From Haberlea rhodopensis (taxonomy: Eukaryota > Streptophyta > Magnoliopsida > Lamiales > Gesneriaceae), in NCBI GenBank assembly GCA_907163345.1, contig CAJQUN010000138.1, positions 248,001 through 312,000 on the forward strand: a stretch of DNA of 64,000 nt. Direction: 5' to 3'. The notes under the pieces are model-generated. The model was given only the letters and a program-made list of their open reading frames with translations, ran no database searches and was not told where the DNA came from. Position numbers and translations under genes: made by a program. This document shows positions 37,420 to 49,412 of the stretch, in pieces; positions within the stretch are counted from its first letter, which is position 1, and every line of letters starts with the position of its first letter.

Positions 37420-39678
37420 AAACTCTAAAACGCATGCCCTTAACATATCTTCGAGCGTCTGAATGGTACGCTCTGTCTGACCGTCTGTCTGAGGGTGATA
37501 GGCTGTACTCAACCTCACCTCTGTGCCCAAAGCTGTTTGGAGACCCTCCCAGAAATGTGAAGTGAACCTCGGGTCTCTGTCAGACAATATTGAGACTGGA
37601 ATACCATGTAACCTCACCACATCCCGCACATAAAGTTGGGCGATCTTTAAATATGTGAAAGTCATACTGTAAGGGATGAAATGGGCTACCTTTGTCAGTC
37701 TATCCACGATCACCCAGATCGCATCAAATCCAGAGGCCGACCTTGGCAAGTGGGTCACGAAGTCCATAGATATATGCTCCCACTTCCATTTAGGTACCTC
37801 TAAGCTCTTCAACTCACCACCAGGCCTCTGTCTTTCTGGCTTTACTTGCTGGCAGATCAGACACCTCTTAACAAAAGCAATTACTTCACGCTTCATGCGT
37901 CTCCACCAAAATTGACCACATAGGTCCTTGTACATCTTTCTTCCTCCTGGGTGGATACTGAACCGGCTACTGTGGGCACTGTGCAAGATTCCTTGGCGTA
38001 ATTATGGTGTCTTTGGCACCACCCAACGGTTGCCAAGTCTCAAGGAACCATCCTCAGCCACTCGGAACTTTGATGGTTGCCCTTGAAGTACTATCGATGA
38101 CCATCTCCGAATTTCATCGTCCGACCTCTGAGCTCTCCTAATAGCCTCAAATATGTCTGGCTCAGCCAATAAGGTCGACACTCGCACCGGCGACGTGTCT
38201 ACATCAAAATCATAGCCTAAATGGCAATAAGAAATCATCATAGCTGATAAGCTCATAGTATCCTCAGCGGTGCTCTTCACTTTTCGACTTAAGGCATCTG
38301 CTATCATATTTGCTTTACCCGGATGGTACTCTATTTCACAATCATAATCCTTGAGTAAGTCCATCCATCTTCTTTGCCTCATATTCAGTTCTGCTTGGGT
38401 GAATAAGAATTTCAAGCTCTTATGGTCTGTAAAGATGGTAAACGTCGTACCATAAAGATAATGACGCCAAATCTTCAAGGCGAAAATGATGGCCGCCAGT
38501 TCCAGGTCATGGACTGGGTATCGAGTCTCATGCGGCTTCAGCTGTCTCGAAGCATAAGCCACCACATGCTTATCTTTCATCAACACACAGCCCAAACCTT
38601 GCAATGATGCATCCGTGTACAAGGCAAACTTCTTATTCTCAGAAGGAATTACCAACACTGGCGCTGTCGTCAAGCGACGCTTCAACTCTTGGAAGCTCTC
38701 CTCACAAGCTTCGGACCAATAAAACGGGACTCCCTTCTGAGTCAGCTGTGTCAACGGCTTAGCGATCTTAGAGAATCCCTTGACAAAACGTCGGTAGTAA
38801 CCCGCTAAACCAAGGAAACTCCGTATTTCGGGCACAGAAGTGGGTGCAGCCCACTCTATAACAGCTTCAATCTTTATGGGATCTACGGATATCCCACTGC
38901 TAGATATAACATGACCCAAGAATACCACACTATCCAACCAAAACTCGCACTTGCTAAGCTTTGCATATAATTGATGATCTCTAAGGATCTGAAGTACTGT
39001 CCTCAAGTGTTCAACATGCTCTTCTTCAGTCCGGGAGTAAATAAGTATATCATCAATGAAGACTATAACGAACTGGTCCAAATATGGCTGGAATACCTTG
39101 TTCATTAAACTCATGAAAACAGATGGGGCATTCGTCACCCCAAAGGGCATGACTAAGAATTCATAGTGCCCATATCTGGTTCTGAAAGCTGTCTTCTGTA
39201 CATCATCCTCTCTTACCCGAATCTGATGGTACCCCGACCTCAGATCGATTTTACTGTAGAGTCTCGTACCCTGCAACTGATCAAATAAATCATCGATCCT
39301 CGGAAGCGGATACTTGTTCTTTACTGTGGCTTTGTTCAGTTGTCTGTAATCGATGCACAGACGCATCGAGCCATCTTTCTTTTTGACAAACAAAACTGGT
39401 GCACCCCAGGGCGACACGCTAGGGCGTATGTAGCCCTTGTCAAGGAGCTCTTGCAACTGAACTTTTAATTCCTTTAGCTCCGTTGGTGCCATCCTATACG
39501 GGGCACGGGAAATGGCTGACGTCCCCGGTAGTAATTCGATTCCAAACTCGACCTCTCTCGCCGGTGGGAATCCGAGAATCTCTTCAGGAAATACATCAGG
39601 AAACTCCGCCACTACGGGCACATCTTCAACCTTTAGTTCTTCCTTCTTTCCAGAAATATCAACAGCATAAATAAGATA
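37420..39678 (-). pseudogene. D pol: RT, RNase H and N-terminal part of integrase
   Basis: This continues the D gag-protease frame after the TGA at 39679-39681. It shows RT (LCIDYRQLNKATVKNKYPLP, FIDDILIYS), RNase H (LYTDASLQG, FTDHKS) and the integrase zinc finger and first catalytic aspartates (CLICQQVKPERQ, LSDRDPRF), ending at VLEFDT where C is inserted. A GAA/GAG-to-TAA change at 38002-38004 makes a second stop. No frameshift was seen, so decay here is by single substitutions plus the C insertion. Confidence 0.9.
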
Positions 39679-41226
39679 TCATGTATGGCCTCGTTCCAAT
39701 AATTGTGTCATCTTGACCGCGGATATCAACAGAATCCTTGAACGAGAACCATCCCCATAGAACGTCCACTGAACTCCCTTATCAGATCTGAATCGGACAG
39801 TCCTCTGCCTGCAGTTCACAACTGCCAGGTACCTATTCAGAACATCAATACCCAATATACAGTCAAAGTCTGACATTCCCAGAACTATCAAATCCGACCT
39901 TAACTTGTTATCCTCAAAATAAATGAGGCCATCATAGACAATCTGATCAGTAATCAAACTCCTTCCAGCGGGTGTCGAGACTACAAGAAGCGTGGGCGAC
40001 AGAGAAGTGCATATGTGGTGTCTTTCCACAAAACTCGTCGACACAAAAGAGTGTGACGCACCTGTGTCGATCAATATAAAGGCAGGGTGCGTAAATAAAA
40101 GACACGTACCCGCTATAACCTCCTCCGGAGCTGCTGTAGCTTGCTCCCTTGTCAAAGCATATACTTGCCCTTGAGGTGGCCCCGTAGGCTGACTTCCATA
40201 CTGCCTCGGTACATATGGGGGTCTATGCTGTGCTGCTCTGTCCGTAGACCTCCCTGTAGAGTTCTGTTGCCTTCCCCTGTTGGGACACTGTCGAGCAAAG
40301 TGGCCCCTGTCGCCACAAACATAACATCCTACACAATTCTCCGTCAGATGTGGTTGCCCACAAAGAGAGCATTGAACCTCCCCAACACTGCCTCCCCGAG
40401 ACTGTCCTCTTCTTGGCGGGGCGTCATTCCTGCGGTTTCCTCTCCATCGGTTCTCGGGCCTCCTTCCACTGAATCTAGACGCTGAAGTGTTCCCTCCAGG
40501 CTTAAACTGATCTCCCCTTGGCTTTAAATGGTCGGGAGTAGATTTCTGAGGGGGTGCTGGAGGTGGTACAGTATCAGGGTATGCACCAACCCCCAGTTCG
40601 GCTAACTCAGCCCGTGTGAGTGCATCATCAAAGCAAGTAGGGCCATATGTAATCACCCTATCATAAAGTTCTGGCCTCAAGCCCTTCATAAAGTTCCTCA
40701 TTTTTGCTTGAGTGTCGGCGGCGATATGTGGTACATACCTGAGTAGAGAACAGTATTGGAGGGCATAATCTGACACCGGCATGGTACCTTGCTTTAATTT
40801 AGTAAACTCATCCTCTTTAGCTTGACGTGCAGCCGCTGAAAAGTATCGGGCCAGAAATCTAGTTCTAAACAGTTTCCAGTTTACCTCTTGACCCTGTGCC
40901 TCCTGTTCAATCACAGTGGTTTTCCACCACATCAGTGCTTTCTTGGCTAATTGAAACTCTGCTAGCCTTATCCAGGCCGTCTTTGCACACGGGGCTGCCA
41001 CAAATATTTGTTCTATTCTTTCTAGCCATTCTTCGGCTCGCTCCCCTGTTTCAGTCCCTTCAAAAGTCGGGGGCCGATACGCTAGAAATTGAGTCAAACT
41101 CAACTCTCCCGGCAATAACTGTTGCTTGGACGGCTCTTCGCCTAGGGCTGGCGGGGGTAGGGGGTTCGTGCGCCCCGCACTAGCATTAACACTTACCGCG
41201 TCGCCAATGTCGATATTTGCTGCCAT
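39679..41226 (-). pseudogene. D gag-protease
   Basis: The start is ATG 41226 (MAANIDIGDA). Gag core motifs are AEEWLERIEQIF and MRNFMKGLRPELY. Two zinc knuckles follow (CSLCGQPHLTENC and CYVCGDRGHFARQC), then the protease with LIDTGASHSFVS in the same frame. This shows that the family makes gag and pol as one polyprotein. A glycine codon is replaced by TGA after LLERGHT, which truncates the product before RT. Confidence 0.9.
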
Positions 41227-41407
41227 ACTGCAACACAAAGGTTAACAACAAGACCCAAAAGCAGTTCATATATACATCGTTAGAAAGCCATAACATGTTG
41301 TCATAACAGTTATATACTTCATATGTAATATAACATGTTAAAAGTGAACACCTAGCCAACCTATTGCTAAGGCTACCCTTCACTCATACCCGGGTTCTCT
41401 AACCACT

Positions 41408-41419
41408 GCTCTGATACCA
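41408..41419 (-). promoter_or_regulatory. Primer-binding site of D
   Basis: The minus strand reads TGGTATCAGAGC, 4 bp from the 5' LTR edge at 41424. Confidence 0.9.
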
Positions 41420-41423
41420 CTAA

Positions 41424-43461
41424 TGTAGGGTCCTCCTACCTAACAGTGAAATCAAGACATAAATAGGGCTAAACATTCATTAAAGACATTCTTAGGGTTC
41501 GGTTGTAGCTTGAGCTATTAAGATTACAGGCCAAAAAGAATTTTTCAAAGTTAAGTTCATTACATCCTCAAAATAAATGTGTATCGATAGGATTATGCTA
41601 CTCCTAGAGTAGAAACTATCCCAAAAGAAATTCTGTAATCTATCTTCTTTTATGCTCCCTTAGCTCACTTCCTCAACCCGACCCTTAGCCTTGGTCCAAA
41701 ATGTGTACCTACAGGAACAACCATCATGAGCATGTACATCGTTACTTGATATCATATGGCATATAAATAAATGTACAGAAATAATTGATAACATATACTT
41801 CCTGATTAATCGTATTATACTTCTTTGGTTGTCCCTGTTTCATAGTTATGCATATAATCATTAGTTCAAGATGTAAATGATTAACATCATACTTCGCACG
41901 TATGCACACAACAATCCATGTTACTTCGTAATGGGACTATCCGGGTTCTATTATGATAGCGGTACAATTGGCCCCCTCGCTCGACATAACACATCGTATG
42001 ATACCCATCGCTACGCCTTGATAGCGGATGTATCTCTTTATTCAGCGGATGATACCCCTCGCTACTCCTTGATAGCGGATGTACCCCCTCGCTTAGCGGA
42101 TGATACCCATCGCTACGCCTTGATAGCGGATGTATCCCATCGCTTAGTCATGTGAGCGGCAAGTACCTTCTTCACTTGCCCATAATAGCCACCGGACATT
42201 CAACCATTTCTAAATAGCATAGTTAAACATGCGTCATCATTTTATAAGCATCATCATCTCAAACATCATCATCTTATCATAATTGTCATCGTAATATCAT
42301 ATCATCTTCGTTTATCACAACATCATCATCATAAATTTATTCATCATAATCATCATCATAAATACTTATGCAATTAATGCAAAGTCATAGTTTAGGAATA
42401 TGTTACCGTTTGATGCCCGTACGTTTCTTACGTACCTTTTCAAAATGTGGTGAAGTTGTAGTACTTTATCTTCTCGAAGTCGTGGGTCCTTGGGATGGTT
42501 CTACACAACCATACAATTCAATATTAGAAGCTAATCATAGTCCAATATTCAAAAATCCCACAAAAATATCAAAAACCACATTTTTTTCATCTCGCGATCG
42601 ATCGTCGCCCAGGCGCGATTGATCGCGAGATCCCACTGGACGGGGGGTGAAAATTTCCTTCTTCGGCGATCGATCGCCATAATTGGCGCGATCGATCGCC
42701 ATCGTCATCGATCGATCGCCCAAAAGTGGCGATCGATCGCCAAAGGCTTCTGGAGCCTACTGTTGGCTCGCGATCGATCGCCAAAAACGGGCGATCGATC
42801 GCCAGCCTGTGCACTTCGAAAATCCACCATTTTTACACATTAAAACCTCACCAACCTCAACCATCATTTATTCCATCAACTCAACAACATAAAAACATTC
42901 AAAACCTTCCTCAAACATCATTAAACCACCAAAACAAACATCATTGCAAAAGTCATCCCAACCCCCAACAAACCCATCTCAAAAACCCTTCAAAACCATT
43001 CTAAACTTAAATCAAACATTTCAAATACATTAAGGAGTGATATACAAACATCTTAGGTCCTAAATCTTACCAAGAAATGCAAGAACAAAGCTTTTACAAG
43101 GATTCCTTCCCACCTTTCAGTCAAAAATCGAAAATGAGGGGAAGAGGGTTTTTGGGAGAGTGATTTTGGGGATTTGAGTGTAAAGAGTAAAGTGAGGTAA
43201 AAATGGTGGGTTAAGTGTTAAATCTTTATATTTAACTTGTACCCCAATAATTAACATGATGTATATAAAATACATTAACATGGTAAGCATTTACAAAATG
43301 CAACCAACTTCATTAAATCCATATCATCCTCATAATTAAAATCAACATTCTTAAATCATGTTAATTCTTCATTTTCCACACATATCTTAATCATCGTAAT
43401 AAATCGTCATATAAACATAATTAATGTTCAGATTGTCATCAATTAATTTCGGGGCATCACA
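41424..43461 (-). repeat. D 5' LTR (2038 bp)
   Basis: The partner of 24090-26125. The 51-bp array is at 42000-42152, the GTACGT motif at 42413-42437 and the cluster at 42588-42803. Differences from the 3' LTR are few and include the make-up of the palindrome cluster. Confidence 0.9.
42588..42803. repeat. CGATCGATCG cluster in the D 5' LTR
   Basis: Seven exact copies plus one decayed copy (CGATTGATCG) in the right arm of the inverted repeat. It has a unit with CCATAATTGGCGCGATCGAT that the 3' LTR lacks, and lacks the AAAAGTGG duplication of the 3' LTR. Confidence 0.92.
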
Positions 43462-43466
43462 TAATA

Positions 43467-44267
43467 CATCTAAAACATGTAATAATCGATCAATAACAAG
43501 AATCATCACCCCCTGCCCAAAACCCCCAAAATTCGAACCCCAACCTCACGAAATTAGGGCAAATTTTCGAACCATACATCACCAAAATACAGGGAATTAC
43601 ATGATAAGCATGAAAAAGGGGTAAGGAAGGTTACCCATACGAAGATCGGAAGGAAAATCGCTCAAAATCGAAGAACCCTAGAATTTTGGGCGTCGGCGCA
43701 ATTCTGGAAAACCCAAGCGCGATTCACCACGGAACTCTGATTTGCTGGTGCGGGAAGCTGCGCCTCGGAGAGACGAAGCCAACGGTGGGTCGGACGCGCC
43801 GGACGGCGGCGGGCGCAAGCCTTGAAGCGGCGAGGGTTGGGGCGAAAACGGGAAACAGACGGGGGGGAAAGAGAGAGACGGCAAGGCTTAAAAATGATTT
43901 CTAAAATTAAAATCCCGGGTTCAACTGGTATTTATAGAAAAAATACCCCGAAATACTAGTAGCCCCACAAATACATCATGATTCATCAAAAATCATCTGT
44001 TTTCAAAAATTCTCTCTCTAACTCCAAAACCCCCTACCGGTGCCCACACAAAGCACCCCAGATCCCGAGACACATAAAAAACCCAACTCTTAGGTTTTAC
44101 ACCGCAATGAGAATACAATCTCAACCTCGGGATCCAACGATCCCAACTACCCAAAAGAACGAGCCCGAAAGGCCCAACACTACGATTAAACTCCAAATCG
44201 CCACGTAAAACAACTTTAGGGGTTATTAACACTCCGGGATTAACATCTATAATCCCTGGTCATCACA
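43467..44267 (-). repeat. A2 5' LTR, second fragment
   Basis: It matches 8451-9266 of the 3' LTR. It follows the TAATA duplication (43462-43466) left by D and ends at CATCACA, next to ATACC. Confidence 0.88.
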
Positions 44268-45020
44268 ATACCGATATCATAACCATAATATCAAACCATT
44301 AAACAATGATTGCAATTATCCCATTTATCTCATTTATGGTTTCATGGTTCTACATCATTGCTCGCTCTACAATAGCGGCATTTCATTCTCACGCATGCTC
44401 AACAGCAGCGGCGTCATAACTGATGTTCTCTCAAAGGCGACAACATCCCAATCATTACTCGCTCAAAAGCGGCACCATATAATTCCCAATGTATATATGT
44501 CCATTCATAGTGATTATCATAAACCATGCAATTCAACATACATTTATTGCAATATAGCATACCATGCACTCACAATTGCAATTATAATAAAAGGGCTATG
44601 CTCGTACGTCATACGTACCTTATAATTCCGTAGTTTGAGTCCAACCTTGCCTGAGTCCCACGACCCGATGAGTTAAGTGCTAACATGCAAATAACTCCCA
44701 ATTAAACATAGGCATGCAATCACGTGCCCACGCACGTTCACAACTTCCAAAACTATCGCCTCTCCATGACGATTATCAAAATAAAAGCCCCTCGGCTAAG
44801 CATACATAAAACCCAAAATATTCCATTTTTCATGTTTAAAAGATAGCCAAAAACCCAACCGAGAATTTCGTTTTATTAAAATTTGGATCCAATCAATCCA
44901 TTTAAAAGGTGTAGCATTCTCATTGGAATGCAAACATGCCCCGAAAACGGCCCCTAAAAACCTCGATTCCAAAATCCTGACGTTTTCCAAAATTCCAAAA
45001 AAAATCAAACCAAACAGTGC

Positions 45021-45141
45021 CGCGATCGATTCCCCATAAGGCGCGATCGATCGCGCGAGCACACTGCCCGCAGCACTGCCTTCCGCGATCGATCGCCAAG
45101 CCCCTCGCGATCGATCGCCTACTTCTTGCGATCGATCGGCG
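45021..45141. repeat. CGATCGATCG cluster in the E LTR
   Basis: Four exact copies and one variant, about 160-280 bp downstream of the TATA-like site in element sense. Confidence 0.9.
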
Positions 45142-45299
45142 AGACTGTTCATCCAGCTCCTAAATCGAGCCACCGGTCATTTTTCTCCAAAGAGAAAGGA
45201 TAAGGGTTAGGGGAAAGAGGGGTTGGCTCGATAGAAGGGGAGAGGAGAGGGAGAGAAGTGATTCCGTGCCAAAATGACGGAAATCTCGAGTCCAACGGG

Positions 45300-45309
45300 T
45301 ATATATAGC
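45300..45309 (-). promoter_or_regulatory. TATA box of the E LTR
   Basis: The minus strand reads GCTATATATA in the same context (TATTTTTGCTATA) as the A-type LTR TATA box. Confidence 0.5.
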
Positions 45310-45639
45310 AAAAATACCCCAACATACCAATACTTCCACAAATACATCATGATACATTAAAAATCATCTGTTTTCAAAAACTCTCTCTCCAACATCAAAT
45401 CCCCATATCAGCCCCAACAAAAAGCACCCCAGACTCCAAGTCCCACCAAAAACCCAACTCATAGGTTTTCCACCAAAATGAAAATACAATCTCAACATTT
45501 GGATCCAACGATCCCAAATGCCCGATTTAACAACCTCGGGAGACCTAACACTACAATTAATTCCTAATTGCAACTATTAAAAATCCATAAAGGATTATCA
45601 CTACACCGGGATTAACACCAGTAATTCCCGGACATCACA

Positions 45640-46058
45640 GGTGTATCCTGCAAAAAGGGTACGAGGATAGGCAAAAGGCCTTTAATGATTCCTAAGACAT
45701 ATTAGGATATGCTGGAGTATAGCGGGATGCTCTTTTAGGAGATCACCTACGTACGTGCAAAGTTTGGCCGCTTCAAAGAATGGAAAGCACTTATGAAACC
45801 AAGCGTGGTCCATGGCCGAAATGGACACAACCGTAAGAAACCTATATGAAGGTTAGAATTGTTATTGTGTTGGTTCAATTGTCTTGGTTTAGACGAACGA
45901 CTAAATAGTTCAAGACTATAAGTTCACTATTAAGTCAAGTAAATCCGATGAATACTACTATGGAAGATTCAAAGTCGCAAGCTATTTCTCTAGATGCCAT
46001 AATAGTTCGTCAAAGCACTCAATTGCATACATGCATTAATTTAGTTCATGTGGGGGAT
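45640..46058 (+). mobile_element. 3' end of a Ty1/copia-like internal region
   Basis: Non-coding sequence ending in the typical tract GTGGGGGATTG directly before an LTR that starts TGTTGGAA. No pol motif survives. The upstream part would lie left of E, off the window. Confidence 0.45.
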
Positions 46059-46617
46059 TGTTGGAATTTTTTTGAAGTAAATTAAAGAAAAAAAAAATAG
46101 CACTCGATCGATCGAGACCAAGGTCTCGATCGATCGAGCAAGGCGGTAAAATTCCGTTTGTTGGAAACAGTGGCACGTTCGATTGAGTACCAGGCACCGA
46201 TCGATCGAGCTCTGTGTCTGTTGACAAGAATGGTGTGTCCATTCATGTTGGTGTGCGTTTTTTCCTTGATACCACTAAATGGTGTCTTTTGGACACATAT
46301 CTTTGGTTTACTATAAATAAGATATTCCCCACTTGTTTAAACATAATATTTTTTCGAGATTTCCATCAGAATTAAAGATCAAATTCAGAGCATTTTGTTT
46401 GTTCATCAAATTTCTTTTTATTAGGTGCTTGAACTTTTGTGGTTTGAGGACTTGTGATTTGGAGTGCTCCTATCACAAGTCATAGTCGTTGTATCTTGGG
46501 AGACAAATTGTCAACGCAAATCGTTAGCACCAAGACGGAGCAATATTGTTTTAAGGAAAGAAATAACAAATCTCGCCTCGACATAAACTTTGAAGCTATT
46601 GTTATTTTTGTACTACA
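46059..46617 (+). repeat. Copia-like 3' LTR with palindrome cluster
   Basis: It starts TGTTGGAA after the polypurine tract. A TATA-like CTATAAATAAG is at about 46312. The end is uncertain; I placed it at TACTACA. A CGATCGATCG cluster lies at 46103-46210. Confidence 0.5.
46103..46210. repeat. CGATCGATCG cluster in the copia-like LTR
   Basis: Three exact copies plus a diverged one. The first two form a perfect inverted repeat at 46103-46138 with 17-bp arms (CTCGATCGATCGAGACC) and a 2-base centre. Confidence 0.9.
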
Positions 46618-47050
46618 TTCCTAAGATACACGTTGCTAGAGAAATTCATACAACACTTCAAAGTCAGGGCTGGAGCTTAAACAATCAGCTAATCTTCAAA
46701 CTCCTACCGACCATACTCAAAGGACAATACAAAAAGGACAGACAAGGATTTCGCCAAGTAAGGGAATTGGCTAACCTTGCAGCTAGCTTAAGCTGTTTGC
46801 CATTGGAATCCACGGGCGGTCTACTAACCAATGTGGTGATTTCCTGGAAAGATCTGACAGCCTAAAAGAAGCAATCTACCACTCAGCACCTTGAGGACAA
46901 GGTGTTGTTTGACAGGGAAGACAACGATAAGAGTATGAAAAGGATCCATTGTAAAGGTAACAAGGAACAAGCGTGTCAAGAATGCACCGAGAAGCTTGGA
47001 AGGTTATGTACATTTTTGATTTTGAAGTGAATACAAATTTTTTCGATTCT
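46618..47050 (+). pseudogene. Decayed Ty3/gypsy pol 3' end (chromodomain tail)
   Basis: Translation gives VISWKDLTA, then a stop, then HLEDKVLFDRED. These resemble the chromodomain end and the HLEDKV tail of plant Ty3 polyproteins. It may be followed by LTR remains (CTTCTTTCTTCTTC near 47050). This is a family-based inference from short matches. Confidence 0.35.
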
Positions 47051-47333
47051 TCTTTCTTCTTCGCATTGCTTCTCTGAATTCCTGGAGGTTGTGCTTTCTC
47101 GAACAAGCCACAACGTATCAAAAAGTCAAAAAATGCAGTATACAAGCGAACATGATTACATTTTTTTATAACAAGATATGGATGATACTGCAAACTTTGA
47201 GGTCGGCTTTTGAAGGCCAACACTTGGTGAATAGGAAAAATGAGAGAAGCAAAGAGATGATTATCCATGCTAGGATTGGGAATTGGGATTGGGAATATTA
47301 GTGGACCACTGCCACCTTGTTCGAGAGGACAAG

Positions 47334-47466
47334 GTTTTTATCATAATAGGAACTTGACATCAAATTATGCTAAGAGCATGCAAGGATTGGCACGAATGAT
47401 TTTTATCATAAATAGGAACTTGACATCAAATTATGCTAAGAGCATGCAAGGATTGGCACGAATGAG
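47334..47466 (+). repeat. Tandem duplication of about 66 bp
   Basis: Two nearly identical copies of a unit containing AGGAACTTGACATCAAATTA and GCAAGGATTGGCACGAATGA. Just upstream, GAGGACAAGGTTTTT resembles the tail of the neighbouring Ty3 remnant. Confidence 0.85.
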
Positions 47467-49412
47467 ACGATGTTGACGGTATTCGTCTTCATAATTACCA
47501 TGAATTAAAATCTTGAAATATCTATGTTTGCAGCCTTTTGTTAAAATATACGAGTTTTGACCACAATATTTCGTACAATTTAATGGAGACCTAAGATCGT
47601 TCGCATTTTATAAAATTTGGATGATTGACAACTACCTCTATATAACTTCAACTTAGTTCATCGTTCAAAAAATATTTGATTGTGTACGCGTTTTTCATTG
47701 AAACTTGTACCTTTTTTGAGAGAGAAATTATATACATATATATGACGAGGGGTGTAGAATAATTTATTTTGGTGCTGTGATGTGTCAATTTTTTTAAACA
47801 CCCAAAATAACCTTATTGTAAAAATTATTCTACCTTTATGACGATCCACAAAATAATTACACGTTAAAATAACCAAAGAGCATTACTCAAAAGTTATTAT
47901 AAAACACTCTTATAAAAACCCACTGCTTATTGTTCTTAATCATTTAAACATTAATTGATTTAGCTCCAAATAATGTATTTAACAACAAACGATTATATAA
48001 AGATACAACATGAGTTGTATTCATGGGATCAGTTCCTCAAGTAACTAATTGGTATAAAAGGATGGCAATTTCATCGTGGCCCCCGAAAATATTGGAGATG
48101 GAAACTTGTAAGAGAGCCACTTGCTTCTTAACACCATAAAGTTTTATATATATTTTTTGACATCAGAACTTCAAATATATCCAAATAAACAGTGTAGCTT
48201 CTCATATTCTGATCAATAGATGACGTATTATTTATATTTTTAATCCAAAATGTGGTTCGGAATAAAGTTGATCCGCCAAAAAATAAAGAGCTCCTTGGCT
48301 TTTTTTAAAAAAACCATTGTTTAGGGGAGAGGGGTAGAATTCGAACATGAGACCTCTTATATTGAGAAATAGATGACAATCACTGGGCATTTAATGCCTT
48401 GTTGTCAAGAGCTCCCCGGTTGACTGTGAACGGTCATGGATGATCAATGTTCAATATACATATCCCAATATTTTATTCTAAAAAATTTAAATGTTCTCTT
48501 CCAAAGCCATCCAACCTAATCAAAAATTTGACTCATCAACAAGTACACAAAAGATAGTAACTGGACCTTCATAAAAATCTCAAAAAATAGTCAAAAATAC
48601 AAACAAACGAGTTAGTCCTAACTCTTCAAGATATATTAAATATGATGAATGACAAATAATAAAGTAAAAAACAGTGGTCTACTAAAACACAAAATCTAGT
48701 GCTCAATTCGTTATAGAAATTTTCTTTATTTCTAAAGAGTTGCTGCAGGACACACCTTAACCCAATCCTCTAGCACTCACTGTGTTGATCCAACAATATG
48801 TTCAAGTACCTGCCACAATGTAACATTTGCATGGTTATATTAAATATGTAAACCTATCTCTCTCGAACTATTTGAAAAAAATAGAACTAGTCAACTTTAC
48901 TATCGTATGGAACATTTGACAAATTAATCTGGTCAAAATGTTAAACGATTTGGTCGTATTTGTAGCTAATGGAACATTCATTTGGGTTGGAGAGGGGTAT
49001 TTAAGAATACTTAAATCTACTTCATACTCAGGAGAGCCACTTGTTTTCTCGGCTCTAATTTAGTGGGGAACTGGACAGATATCCAAAAGTTGAGAATGGA
49101 ACTCCCACCTAATCCAAGAAATTTGATGGTTCCAACACATGACAGTGACTCCAAATCTTACAATGCAACTGATGTAGTAAAGTGTGCATTACACATTTTA
49201 TGTCATGTAAAAACATTAGGTCAAAAATTACCAATTAATGTCTCGGTTTGCCAGATTCGAATAAATTAAGAAGATTTTGCCGACAATATTTTTGGATCAA
49301 TAGACCAAGGCAAAGGGGAAAAATAAATTCAAATTCAAATCGAAGGGGGACTAGTTCCAAATCTTTTGCTATTTGAGACAAGTCAAAAGCTGGTGATCAG
49401 CCAAGGTTTTCC
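47467..49412. other. AT-rich intergenic DNA, nothing recognised
   Basis: Only short frames and no clear repeat ends, RNA gene or protein motif. It is probably old, decayed repeat or intergenic DNA. Confidence 0.5.

Larger units (their letters stand above)
24090..43461 (-). mobile_element. D: Tekay/Del-type Ty3 chromovirus with C nested inside
   Basis: The boundaries are TGTAGGGTCC (24090) and GGCATCACA (43461), with the duplication TAATA at 24085-24089 and 43462-43466. The uninterrupted target is visible in the A2 3' LTR at about 8450 (CATCATAATACATC). Without C the element is about 8.85 kb: LTRs of 2036 and 2038 bp and about 4.8 kb of internal DNA coding for gag-pol with three in-frame stops. 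Its proteins are close to those of B, but its LTRs are mostly different. Confidence 0.92.
6799..44267 (-). mobile_element. A2: LARD-like LTR element, with B1 and D nested inside
   Basis: The outer boundaries are TGTAAGGACC (6799) and GGTCATCACA (44267), flanked by the direct repeat ATACC at 6794-6798 and 44268-44272. Removing B1 and D leaves about 8.9 kb: a 2468-bp 3' LTR, about 4.0 kb of internal DNA, and a 2398-bp 5' LTR. The internal part has no recognisable retrotransposon protein. The polypurine tract and primer-binding region are of the Tekay/Del style. I infer that A2 was mobilised by proteins of an autonomous chromovirus such as the B or D family. Confidence 0.85.
44273..45639 (-). 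repeat. E 5' LTR, second fragment
   Basis: This continues the E LTR after the ATACC duplication and ends CCGGACATCACA. It has CGCT/AGCGGC words at 44359-44475, the GTACGT motif at 44598-44621, a CGATCGATCG cluster at 45021-45141 and a TATA site at 45300-45309 (minus strand GCTATATATA). Its right flank GGTGT would be the target duplication of E; the partner is off the window. Confidence 0.75.
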
